Source: an uncultured delta proteobacterium
Lineage (GTDB): Bacteria > RBG-13-61-14 > DRUE01
Assembly (NCBI GenBank): GCA_903930515.1
Contig: CAIYYW010000394.1
Coordinates: 1 to 26,400 of the forward strand
Length of the DNA: 26,400 nucleotides
Reading direction: 5' to 3'
A model generated the notes under the pieces. That model did not search any database. It was not told where the DNA came from and saw only the letters and a list, made by a program, of their open reading frames with translations. Every line of letters begins with the position of its first letter. Position 1 is the stretch's first letter. Positions 15,531-23,112 of the stretch are shown one piece after another. A program made the position numbers and the translations under genes.

Positions 15531-16928
15531 TCATTCTTTTTTAGACAGAAACACGCCGGGGTCCGGCGGTATTTTTCCCGCCAGATCAAAATTAAACCAG
15601 ATCAACTGGTCCGGCCCCGGGAGATAAGCATAGCATTTTGCCTTACCCGCCTCCCAGTTCCCGACCCAGACTTCCAGAAATAATTGACCGCCGCTGTAAA
15701 ACCTGAGCTTCGCCCGGGGCGGCTGAAGACCGTATCTCTCAAAATTGATCGGCCGCTCGGTTAGATACCCCAGATAGTCGCTGATCACAAACGGCTCGGT
15801 CACCCAATAGGTCTTGCGAGCCTCGAATTTCTTTTCCCGGTCCCCCCCGACGGCCCAGAAACCTTGATCCTGCTTTACCAGCTTAAAGTCTCTCCCGTCG
15901 GCGAAGCTGATTTCAATCTGATCCATTTTTACCAGATCGTTTTCCAAAAGCAGCTTATGAGTCCTGAAATCGCTTCCGAGTATTTCCAGGATCGGCGGCT
16001 TCTGGAATCCCAGGAGTTTAAATCTTTTTTCCTGCATCAGGTAGATCAGGCCGTCTCTTTCATTACCCACCAGGACTTTTTCCGTATGGTCGGAATAGGT
16101 GATTTCAAAATAGGCGCGGGGCGGATCCAAACCCCATTGCTTAAGCTCTTTCGGGTCCAGGTCCTGCATCTTGTCCGCGATCGCGGCCCCTCCCATCCAG
16201 GCCAGGATAGCCTCCACCTGACCGCCGTCATTGTGGCTGCCGGAGGGATCGAGCGCAAGCCATTCCGGCCCCTGGCTGGTGCTTTGCTTGACCACGGTCC
16301 TGGTCTCGGGGACCAAAAGTTTTTTTCTCAATTCCGGATCCTTAACCACGATTTTAAATTCCCGGGCCAGGTCGGCCTGGATCCCGCCCAGCCTGCGGAA
16401 GCGCAGTTCCTGGAAGCCCATCACGATAAACATCCGGATTTTGGGCTCGGTCAGAAAAATCTCCGGCTCGTCCTCATACCAGGCATAGAGGGCGTTGTAT
16501 GCCGGGTTCACCCCTCCGATCCGGAGGATTTTTTTCTCCGTCTGGTTTTTAAATTCAAAAGTCAGGGTGGCCAGGGGCGGATTCAGGCCGTATTGAGAAA
16601 GGTTTTCCTTCTCGGCCTGGATCACAATCCTTTTTCTGGTCAACTGGGGAAGGACCTCCGCCAACCCTCCGAAGAAAAGGATATCCGGGATATCCTTTTC
16701 CGGCTTTTCGATCAGCCACATCCCGTCTTGGTTCCGGCGGAACCGGACCGTTCCTTTGGCATTTTTCAGTTCAAAGGCTTGTGCCTGATCCAGATCAATC
16801 ACCTGCGAATTGACCGCGGTTTCCGTCCGGAGTCGGGGGATCTGCTCCGGTTTCTTCCAGAAAAAGGCAAGATATGACAGAACCGCGATCGCAGCCAAGC
16901 CGGCCGCGACCCCCCCCCACCGCTTCAT
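15531..16928 (-). CDS. DUF4340 domain-containing protein
   Basis: A 465-aa protein with one N-terminal membrane anchor (about 6-24) and a long extracytoplasmic part. DUF4340 is recognised from its repeated beta units, for example DLDQAQAFELKNAKG with WLIEKP, and later YGLNPPLATLTFEFK and WGLDPPRAYFEI, where the recurring YGL.PP/WGL.PP motif appears at least three times (the last is YGLQPPRAKL). Proteins of this family are regularly encoded beside GldG-type ABC components. It starts 1 nt after the GldG stop with GGAGGAGG as ribosome site. Function is unknown; a periplasmic accessory role is inferred from location and anchor. Confidence 0.92.
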   Translation of the reverse strand: MKRWGGVAAGLAAIAVLSYLAFFWKKPEQIPRLRTETAVNSQVIDLDQAQAFELKNAKGTVRFRRNQDGMWLIEKPEKDIPDILFFGGLAEVLPQLTRKRIVIQAEKENLSQYGLNPPLATLTFEFKNQTEKKILRIGGVNPAYNALYAWYEDEPEIFLTEPKIRMFIVMGFQELRFRRLGGIQADLAREFKIVVKDPELRKKLLVPETRTVVKQSTSQGPEWLALDPSGSHNDGGQVEAILAWMGGAAIADKMQDLDPKELKQWGLDPPRAYFEITYSDHTEKVLVGNERDGLIYLMQEKRFKLLGFQKPPILEILGSDFRTHKLLLENDLVKMDQIEISFADGRDFKLVKQDQGFWAVGGDREKKFEARKTYWVTEPFVISDYLGYLTERPINFERYGLQPPRAKLRFYSGGQLFLEVWVGNWEAGKAKCYAYLPGPDQLIWFNFDLAGKIPPDPGVFLSKKE

Positions 16929-16929
16929 T

Positions 16930-18474
16930 CTATTTCCTCCTCCACCAGAGCGCCAGGCCGATCACGCAGAGTATTTCCGGAATGATCAGCACCGAACTGT
17001 AGAAGATAATCCGGGTCTGCCCGGCAGTGATAAAAATCCGGCTGGGCTTGCGGGTATGGGGCACGATAAACGCCTGCGACTGCTCGCCCGCGGCCCAGTT
17101 GAACAGGTTGATCGCCAGTAGATAATTGGAATAAACATCCAGGGCCAGGTTGCGCATAAAAAAGGTGCTGCCCACCACCGCAATCCGGATCTGGGCGCCT
17201 TTAAAGTTTTCCTCCCAGGCCTGCGGCTGAATCCTCTCCTGGTAGCTGGCCGCCAGCAACAACGGCCCTTTGTGGTCCGCCGGGTCCTGGCGCGCGCGTC
17301 CGTATTTAAACAGGGTTTCCAGGTCGGTCTCCTCATAGCTGGTGGCGGAACTGTAAACCAGGGGGGTCCATTTCCCGGGCCGCTCCGCTCCGCCCATGAT
17401 TTTCAGCGGCCGGACCCGGGGAAAGGCCGCCAGTTTTCCTTTCAAGGTCTTAGTGATCTCGGATTGTTGGTCAAAATTGTTCGCCACCGGAGCCAGACCC
17501 ATCGCGTCCATCCCGACCAGGTATTGCACCTGGTCAATCACGATTCCGGGCAAAGGCTCGATCCCGTATCCGATCAACATATTTTCCAGGTTGCTGAACA
17601 CGCCGGGGTCCAAAAGGAATACCGCGTCGCCGCCTTTGCCCAGGTAATGATCAATCGCCTCCACTTCCCCCGGCTGGTAAGGCATCCGGGGGCCGGCGAT
17701 CACGATCAGGCACGCCTCCGGCGGGATTCCCTGGCTGGTAATCTGGAGTTTTTTTACCTGGAAGTTCTCGTCTTCCAGAAACTTCTTGAACATAGACAAG
17801 CCGCCTTTATCTTCCGTCTCCGGGTCGGCCTCGCCATGGCCGGTGATGAAATAAATCACCCAGCTGGTTTTGCGGGACACCCGGAGCAGGGAGTTGGTGA
17901 TCCGGTCTTCCTGGGGCTCGGTGATCCGGGTTTGCTGTCCCTGGTAATCAAAAACGATCGTGCCGTAAGTATTGATCCCTTTGGCCTCGGCCAGCTCCGG
18001 GTGTCGGTCCGGGTCAATAATCTCCAGCTTGACCTTCTTGCTCTCGCCCTGGTAAAGCTTGAGCAATTGTCGGCCCTGGTCAAATCCCTCGGACGGGAAA
18101 TAAGCCGTGATCTTGACTTCGCCCGGAAGGTTCTTGAGGATTTTCTTGGTCGGCTCGGACAGGGCGAACAGCCGGTCCCGGGTCACATCCATCATCAGGT
18201 CGCGCTGATAACTGATCAGGCCGATCAGGAACACGATCACGGCCAGGATCATCATTTGCAGGATCGCCCCGCTGTAGGCCCGGCCGGCGCGCTTGCGGAA
18301 ATAGTCCAGGAACCCGGCCAGGTTGCTGAGCAGGCCGATCAGGACCAGGCCTCCCCCGACCACCAGATGGGCGTTGATAAAAAGATTGGTCTTCTGCCCG
18401 ATTAACAGGGCCAAGAACCCGATCCCCAAAACCACCAGTCCGATCAAACCCAGGATCTGCGTAAACTTCTTCAT
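16930..18474 (-). CDS. gldG: GldG family ABC transporter auxiliary protein
   Basis: A 514-aa membrane protein. Three N-terminal helices (about 7-26, 34-56 and 69-88) are followed by a large extracytoplasmic domain and one C-terminal helix (about 488-509). The sequence after the third helix (SYQRDLMMDVTRDRLFALS) and the motif ITGHGE near residue 215 are hallmarks of the GldG/uncharacterised ABC auxiliary domain, which has a Rossmann-like fold. GldG takes part in gliding motility in Bacteroidetes, but homologues are widespread in non-gliding bacteria, so the motility name should not be read as function. It sits between the permease (13 nt) and DUF4340 (1 nt) genes. Confidence 0.93.
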   Translation of the reverse strand: MKKFTQILGLIGLVVLGIGFLALLIGQKTNLFINAHLVVGGGLVLIGLLSNLAGFLDYFRKRAGRAYSGAILQMMILAVIVFLIGLISYQRDLMMDVTRDRLFALSEPTKKILKNLPGEVKITAYFPSEGFDQGRQLLKLYQGESKKVKLEIIDPDRHPELAEAKGINTYGTIVFDYQGQQTRITEPQEDRITNSLLRVSRKTSWVIYFITGHGEADPETEDKGGLSMFKKFLEDENFQVKKLQITSQGIPPEACLIVIAGPRMPYQPGEVEAIDHYLGKGGDAVFLLDPGVFSNLENMLIGYGIEPLPGIVIDQVQYLVGMDAMGLAPVANNFDQQSEITKTLKGKLAAFPRVRPLKIMGGAERPGKWTPLVYSSATSYEETDLETLFKYGRARQDPADHKGPLLLAASYQERIQPQAWEENFKGAQIRIAVVGSTFFMRNLALDVYSNYLLAINLFNWAAGEQSQAFIVPHTRKPSRIFITAGQTRIIFYSSVLIIPEILCVIGLALWWRRK

Positions 18475-18487
18475 CGCTTTCCCTCGC

Positions 18488-19291
18488 TTAACTCCATCGG
18501 GCGCTTTCCGCGTTTATCCTCGAAGCGAACAAAAAGAAAATAATGATCAAGAGGAAAAATACCGGGTCGGTGAGCTGGATCCGGCCGGCCACGATATGGC
18601 TGTAATGCTCGAACAGGGACAACTGCCGGAGCAACTCCCCCAGGTCCAACTGGCGGGAAAATATGGAGACCACTCCCACGGACCGGGCCGCCAGCCCGAC
18701 GGAAAAAAACAACAGCCCAATTACCGCGCACACGAAAAAGGCGATGATCTGGTTCTCGGTTAAAGAGGACGCGAAAATTCCGATTGCGGCCAGACTGAAG
18801 GCGACCAGGAACAGCCCCAGGTATCCGGACAACACCGTGCCGAGATCGGGTTCGGAACCGTAATACAGGATCAGGCTCATATAAACCCCGACCGGGATCA
18901 GCATCAGGAACAGGAGCACCACCGAGGCCAGGTATTTCCCGAGCACCACCTGTCCCATCCGGATCGGCGCCGTAAGCAGCAACTCCTCGGTCTTCAGCTT
19001 CTTCTCCTCGGAAAACAGCCGCATGGTGACCCCGGGGACCAGGATGATCAGGAACAGGCTGAGGTTCTTGTAGAGCGGCCCCATAATGTCATCCGCAATG
19101 GTCCATTCCCGCATAATCTGGCCCTTGACCATATACCCGGACACAATGTTGGTTATGCGCAGAAAATAATTAAGCAGTTGGTAAAACAGCCAGCCGCTGA
19201 TCGCGGTGAACCCGGTCAAAACCACATAGGCCACCGGGGATAAAAAGTATCCCTTTAACTCCTTCCAGAAAATCGCGCCGATCACTCGCAT
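18488..19291 (-). CDS. gldF: ABC-2 type permease (GldF family)
   Basis: A 267-aa integral membrane protein with about six helices, the usual ABC-2/GldF length and topology. The N-terminus IFWKELKGYFLSPVAYVV and the segment MRLFSEEKKLKTEELLLTAPI are typical of this permease class (an amphipathic region followed by a cytoplasmic E-rich loop). It overlaps the ATPase gene by 10 nt and would form the membrane channel energised by it. The ribosome site GGAGAAG lies within the upstream coding sequence. The transported substrate is unknown. Confidence 0.94.
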   Translation of the reverse strand: MRVIGAIFWKELKGYFLSPVAYVVLTGFTAISGWLFYQLLNYFLRITNIVSGYMVKGQIMREWTIADDIMGPLYKNLSLFLIILVPGVTMRLFSEEKKLKTEELLLTAPIRMGQVVLGKYLASVVLLFLMLIPVGVYMSLILYYGSEPDLGTVLSGYLGLFLVAFSLAAIGIFASSLTENQIIAFFVCAVIGLLFFSVGLAARSVGVVSIFSRQLDLGELLRQLSLFEHYSHIVAGRIQLTDPVFFLLIIIFFLFASRINAESARWS

Positions 19292-20013
19292 CGCTTCTTC
19301 TCCAATTCCTCAGCCCCGATCAATTTTAAAAAGGCCTGCTCCAGATCCTGTCCGCGGGTGAACTCCTCCAGCCTGGCGTCCGCGGCGATCCGTCCCTGGT
19401 GAATGACGATCACCCGCTCGCAGGTCAGGGCCACTTCCGGCAGGATGTGGGTGCTCAGGATGATGGTATGAGACCCGGCCAGGCTCTTGATCAGCGACCG
19501 GATCTCCGCGTTCTGTTTCGGGTCCAGACCGATGGTGGGCTCGTCCAGGACCAGCAGTTCCGGGTTATGGATCAAGGCTTGGGCCAACCCCACCCTCTGG
19601 CGGAATCCCTTGGAGAGATGACCGATCATCCGGTCAATGACCTCATCCAGCGAGCAGGTATGCGCCACCCGCTCAATCCCCTCCCGGGCCTGCTTCCGGT
19701 CCAGCCCGCGCAGCCTCCCGACAAAACCCAGGTACGACCGAACCGTCATCTCATTATAAAGCGGCGGATGCTCCGGAAGATAGCCGATCTTCTTCCGAAC
19801 TTCCATTGACCGGCTCTCCACATCGAACCCCGCGATCCTCGCCTTCCCGGATGTGGCCGGCATATAGCAGACCAGGATCCGCATAGTGGTAGTCTTGCCC
19901 GAGCCGTTGGGTCCCAGGAACCCCACAATCTCGCCCTTGCCGATCTTGAAGGAGATGTCTTCTATCCCCCGAACCTCGCCGTAGTATTTGGTCAAATGTT
20001 CAACTTCTATCAT
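19282..20013 (-). CDS. gldA: ABC transporter ATP-binding protein (GldA-like)
   Basis: The ATG at 20013 (MIEVEHLTKYYG) is chosen because AAAGGAG precedes it at good spacing and the family begins here; the product has 243 aa. An in-frame upstream extension to 20091 runs through a leader hairpin and lacks family similarity. Walker A GPNGSGKTTT, signature LSKGFRQRVG, Walker B LLVLDEP with GLDP, and the H-loop LSTHI are intact. The C-terminal 50 residues are those of multidrug/GldA-type ATPases. It heads the eight-gene unit reaching to HtrA. Confidence 0.95.
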   Translation of the reverse strand: MIEVEHLTKYYGEVRGIEDISFKIGKGEIVGFLGPNGSGKTTTMRILVCYMPATSGKARIAGFDVESRSMEVRKKIGYLPEHPPLYNEMTVRSYLGFVGRLRGLDRKQAREGIERVAHTCSLDEVIDRMIGHLSKGFRQRVGLAQALIHNPELLVLDEPTIGLDPKQNAEIRSLIKSLAGSHTIILSTHILPEVALTCERVIVIHQGRIAADARLEEFTRGQDLEQAFLKLIGAEELEKKRCE

Positions 20014-20034
20014 TCCCCCGACTCCTTTAAGGAA

Positions 20035-20053
20035 GGGGGCAAGCCCTGCCCCC
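20035..20053 (-). promoter_or_regulatory. Hairpin in the gldA leader
   Basis: Perfect arms GGGGGCA and TGCCCCC enclose a five-base loop about 20 nt before the gldA start codon. Its position just ahead of the AAAGGAG site means it could affect translation or transcript stability. It has no T-tract and might equally be another hairpin repeat. The 155-nt gap it sits in shows no convincing promoter. Confidence 0.4.
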
Positions 20054-20168
20054 AGATTCTCTAAAAATTCTCCTCGCTTAGACCATTCCACGGTCCCTTT
20101 GGTTTCCTTTTATCGGCCGGACCGGAAATTAAACGGCCCAGCCTTGGGTATCCCCCGGCTGCCGCCAA

Positions 20169-20393
20169 TCAATCCTTGTCCTGGATATCCTGGGAGTCAG
20201 GTCCGGTCAGCGTCATCAGGATTGATCCCGCCACCATCACCAGGCCGGCAATGATAAACAAATACCCCGGCCCCGTCTTCAGCGCCAGTTTGAAATCATC
20301 GAGCCACCTGCCCTGGACCAGGAGGGAAATACAGCCGGCAATGCTAATCAGACTCCCAATGCCGATCCCCGATATTTTTTTCCCGCTTGACAT
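20169..20393 (-). CDS. Small two-helix membrane protein, function unknown
   Basis: Read from the ATG at 20393, the product has 74 aa with two membrane helices (about 9-27 and 43-64) and an acidic tail. An in-frame TTG three codons earlier is possible. There is no Shine-Dalgarno, but a promoter (20403-20431) ends nine bases before the ATG. It lies upstream of gldA on the same strand, separated by 155 nt, and is divergent from the DUF1846 gene. No family is recognised. Confidence 0.65.
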   Translation of the reverse strand: MSSGKKISGIGIGSLISIAGCISLLVQGRWLDDFKLALKTGPGYLFIIAGLVMVAGSILMTLTGPDSQDIQDKD

Positions 20394-20402
20394 CCCAATC
20401 AA

Positions 20403-20431
20403 AAGATAACAGAATCATTGCCCGAAATCAA
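20403..20431 (-). promoter_or_regulatory. Promoter for the 74-aa membrane protein
   Basis: On the minus strand TTGATT (20426-20431), a 17-nt spacer and TATCTT (20403-20408) each match the consensus at four of six positions. The -35 box lies within an inverted repeat (20417-20440). The -10 is nine bases before the ATG, consistent with a leaderless or nearly leaderless transcript. Confidence 0.5.
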
Positions 20432-20440
20432 CCGGGCAAT
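20417..20440. promoter_or_regulatory. Inverted repeat, operator candidate in a divergent spacer
   Basis: Perfect 8-bp arms ATTGCCCG and CGGGCAAT are separated by 8 nt and overlap the -35 box of the minus-strand promoter. The half-site CGGGCAA recurs at 20530-20536, nearer the DUF1846 start. This spacing is typical of a dimeric repressor site. Confidence 0.45.
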
Positions 20441-20455
20441 CCATCAAAGCCGCGG

Positions 20456-20471
20456 CCGGTAATTTTACCGG
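20456..20471. repeat. Short perfect inverted repeat in the DUF1846 upstream region
   Basis: CCGGTAA and TTACCGG with a two-base centre lie midway between the divergent starts. This could be a protein site or a hairpin; nothing more can be said. Confidence 0.4.
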
Positions 20472-20507
20472 GGAGCCTTGGCGGATTTCATCTGCGGAGA
20501 AGGACCT

Positions 20508-20534
20508 GCCCGGGTAGCAAAATTTGCTTCGGGC
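20508..20534 (+). promoter_or_regulatory. Stem-loop in the DUF1846 leader
   Basis: An outer stem GCCCG/CGGGC and an inner stem AGCAAA/TTTGCT are joined by a small 3/1 internal loop and close on a single A; in RNA the inner stem would open by one or two pairs. It lies about 30 nt before the ATG and could control expression or serve as an operator. No known riboswitch pattern was recognised. Confidence 0.45.
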
Positions 20535-20564
20535 AACGGCCTCAAATAATTCAGGGAGGGATTG

Positions 20565-22079
20565 ATGATCGGGTTTGATAATGAAAAATATCTGCGGGTG
20601 CAGGCCGAGGCGATTGTTAAAAGGATTGAGATGTTTCAGGGAAAGCTCTATCTGGAGTTCGGGGGCAAGCTGATCCAGGATCAGCACGCGGCCCGGGTGC
20701 TTCCCGGCTATGATCCCAATTGCAAGATCAAGTTGCTGCAAAGACTGAAGGAGATGGTGGAGATCGTTTATTGCATCTGCGCCGGGGATATTGAAAAAGG
20801 ACGGATCCGGGGCGATTTCGGCCTGACCTATGACACCGCCACGCTCAAGACCTTTGACGACCTGGAGGATTTCGGGTTTTCCATCAATACCGTGATCATG
20901 AACCGCTACCACGGAGAGAGGAGCGCGAACCGGTTCATTGATTTTCTCAAGATGCGCGGGATCCGGGTTTATACCCAGCCCGAAATTGAGGGGTATCCCG
21001 CGGATGTGGAAAAGATTGTCAGCCCGGACGGGTACGGCCGGAACCCGTTTGTGGAAACCAACAAGCCGCTGGTGATTGTTACCGGCGCCGGACCGGGCAG
21101 CGGCAAGATGTCCACCTGCCTCTCCCAGGTTTATCATCATCATCTTCACGGACAGAGCGCCGGGTTCGCCAAATTTGAAACCTTCCCGATCTGGAACCTG
21201 CCGCTCAAGCATCCGGTCAATGTCGCCTACGAAGCGGCCACCGCTGATCTCCAGGACAAGAATATGGTGGACCCGTTCCACCTTGCGGCCTACGGGGTCA
21301 CCTCAATCAATTACAACCGGGACATAGAAAACTTCAGCATTATGGAAAAAATCATCAAGCGGGTCAGCGACCCGAGTTCGCCGATGTTATCTTACCGCTC
21401 GCCCACGGATATGGGGGTAAACCGGGCCAAGGAAGGGATCGTGAATGATGAAGCGGTGAGCCGGGCGGCAAAGCAGGAGATCATCCGCAGGTATTTCCGC
21501 TACGCCTGGGAATTGAAGCAGGGGCTGGAGAAAAAGGAAACCGTGGAGATTTTGGAAAGGTTGATGCAGGAAATGGGAGTGAAGCCCGCGGACCGGCCGG
21601 TGGTGCCGGCCGCAAGAGAGGCGGCGAGCCAGGCCCAAACCCTGGGCAAGGGAAACCGCGGCGTGTATTGCGGAGCCGCGATCCAGCTCCGGGATGACAG
21701 CGTCGTTACCGGGATCAATACCCCGCTTATGCACGCGGAATCCGCCGCGATCCTGAACGCGGTCAAGAAAATGGCCGGCATTCCGCGCGAGATAGACCTG
21801 CTCTCCGAGTCTCTGATCAAAAATATCGCCCGGATGAAAAAGGATATTCTGGGTTCCAAGACCGAAAGCCTGAATGTGGAAGAAGTCTTGATCGCCCTGT
21901 CCATCAGCGCGGCCAACAGCCCGGCCAGCGAGGTCTGCCTGCGCAAGCTGGAACAATTGGCCGGAGGCGAGTTTCATTGCACCCATATCATCAGCAAGGG
22001 CGACGAGAACGGACTGCGCAAGCTAAGGCTCAATGTCACCACCGACGCCCTGCCCACCTCGCGCGGGTTCTATTACTGA
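20565..22079 (+). CDS. DUF1846 family protein
   Basis: A 504-aa cytosolic protein of the DUF1846 family at full length. The N-terminus IGFDNEKYLRVQAEAIVKRI and the segment YLEFGGKLIQDQHAARVLPGYD are the family's most characteristic parts. A glycine-rich loop GAGPGSGKMST (174-184) resembles a P-loop, hinting at nucleotide binding, and the region HLAAYGVTSINYNRDIENF is also family-typical. The biochemical function of DUF1846 is unknown. The ATG at 20565 is preceded by GGGAGGG; an in-frame TTG one codon earlier is less likely. It is a single gene, divergent from the gld region, with an inverted-repeat-rich upstream spacer. Confidence 0.93.
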   Translation: MIGFDNEKYLRVQAEAIVKRIEMFQGKLYLEFGGKLIQDQHAARVLPGYDPNCKIKLLQRLKEMVEIVYCICAGDIEKGRIRGDFGLTYDTATLKTFDDLEDFGFSINTVIMNRYHGERSANRFIDFLKMRGIRVYTQPEIEGYPADVEKIVSPDGYGRNPFVETNKPLVIVTGAGPGSGKMSTCLSQVYHHHLHGQSAGFAKFETFPIWNLPLKHPVNVAYEAATADLQDKNMVDPFHLAAYGVTSINYNRDIENFSIMEKIIKRVSDPSSPMLSYRSPTDMGVNRAKEGIVNDEAVSRAAKQEIIRRYFRYAWELKQGLEKKETVEILERLMQEMGVKPADRPVVPAAREAASQAQTLGKGNRGVYCGAAIQLRDDSVVTGINTPLMHAESAAILNAVKKMAGIPREIDLLSESLIKNIARMKKDILGSKTESLNVEEVLIALSISAANSPASEVCLRKLEQLAGGEFHCTHIISKGDENGLRKLRLNVTTDALPTSRGFYY

Positions 22080-22097
22080 GATGGGGAGCGGGATGGC

Positions 22098-22119
22098 GGC
22101 GCGGGCATCCGGCCTGCGA
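22098..22119. repeat. Shortened copy of the 38-nt hairpin repeat
   Basis: The outer parts of the repeat are present (CGCGGG and CCTGCG with CATCC following the first arm), but the inner stem and CTTAAA loop are missing. It lies between two converging genes. The relation to the copies at 119-156 and 25257-25294 rests on about 20 bases. Confidence 0.5.
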
Positions 22120-22123
22120 TATT

Positions 22124-23053
22124 TTATTTCCGGGCCTTGAGGTTCTGGTCCAGGAACTGGAGCATCCGCTCGCAGCCTTTCTGGCCGCGCTCGTCCCAGA
22201 AGTAATTCAGGAACGCGTGTCCCTGTCCCGGAAATACCCAGAGCTCAATCGGGTTGCCGGCCGCTTTCACCGCCTCCACATAATGCTTATTCTCTCCCCG
22301 AAGCGGGTCCTCGCTTCCCACCAGCACCAGTTGCGGAGGCATGTCCTTCCTGATGTTGAGCGCGGGCGAGAGCAGCCGATATCGCTCCGGGTCTTGCTGA
22401 TAGCTCTCTCCCAGATAGGACTTGGCGATGGCGGGGGAGATTTTGTTCAGTTCCACGAAATCAAACACCCCGTAAGTCGGGATCGCGCAGGTGACCGAAA
22501 GGTCGGTCTTGCCGTTGCCTGAGTAGCTCGGCTTGAATTGGGGGTTCCCGGCCTGGGTCAGAAGCATCGCGGTCAGATGCCCGCCGGCGCTGTCTCCGGT
22601 CACCGCGATCCGGCCCGGGTCGCCGTTGTATTCCGCGGCGTGTTCCTTGACCCAGATCAATGCCCCCATACAATCCTCCACAATCTGCTCCAGCTTCACC
22701 TTGGGCAAGACCCGGTAGTTGATGTTAAAAACCACATAGCCCTGGTTGGTGAGGTGGCGAGCCATCCCCTCCATAACTGTGTTGGTATGCAGGGTCCAGC
22801 CCCCGCCGTGGATGATCATCAGCGCCGGGAACGGGCCTTTGCCCTCGGGCGCCGAGATGTCCATCGTGAGCGTGGTCCCGTCCACAACCGTCCATTGAAT
22901 CTGGTCCCAATAATGCGCCACCTGCTCCACCGGATGCTCGGCCACATATTTGTTTTCGCGCAGGATGGAATGCTCCCGCGACTCGCATCCGATCAAAGAC
23001 AAAATCTGGCAGATAAAAACAAACCCGATAATTTTTGAAATCCTTCTTTTCAT
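22124..23053 (-). CDS. Lipoprotein alpha/beta hydrolase (esterase/lipase, HSL-like)
   Basis: Starting at the ATG at 23053 (AAGGAG and GAAGAG upstream), the 309-aa product begins with a lipoprotein signal: basic MKRRISK, a hydrophobic stretch, then LIGC with lipidated Cys23. The upstream in-frame extension would bury this signal. The mature domain has the oxyanion motif HGGGW (82-86), nucleophile Ser155 in GDSAGG, Asp249 and His279, a complete triad of the hormone-sensitive-lipase-like/carboxylesterase group. It likely cleaves ester substrates outside the inner membrane, possibly acylated carbohydrates, which is inference. It lies 59 nt downstream of the GMP-synthase-like gene on the same strand. 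Confidence 0.93.
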   Translation of the reverse strand: MKRRISKIIGFVFICQILSLIGCESREHSILRENKYVAEHPVEQVAHYWDQIQWTVVDGTTLTMDISAPEGKGPFPALMIIHGGGWTLHTNTVMEGMARHLTNQGYVVFNINYRVLPKVKLEQIVEDCMGALIWVKEHAAEYNGDPGRIAVTGDSAGGHLTAMLLTQAGNPQFKPSYSGNGKTDLSVTCAIPTYGVFDFVELNKISPAIAKSYLGESYQQDPERYRLLSPALNIRKDMPPQLVLVGSEDPLRGENKHYVEAVKAAGNPIELWVFPGQGHAFLNYFWDERGQKGCERMLQFLDQNLKARK

Positions 23054-23112
23054 CTTTCTCTTCGCTCCTTTGGGATCTTGATTGAAAAATTCATAACCCA
23101 TAATTCATAATC

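Noticed and set aside
13181-18405. Long plus-strand frames (13181-14047, 14198-15196, 15864-16877, 17272-18405) opposite the gld-htrA operon
   Set aside because: All are antisense to recognised minus-strand genes and have Gly/Asp/His/Gln-rich translations without family features or ribosome sites.
20415-21986. Minus-strand frames opposite the DUF1846 gene
   Set aside because: Shadows of a well-supported gene; no domains, no ribosome sites.
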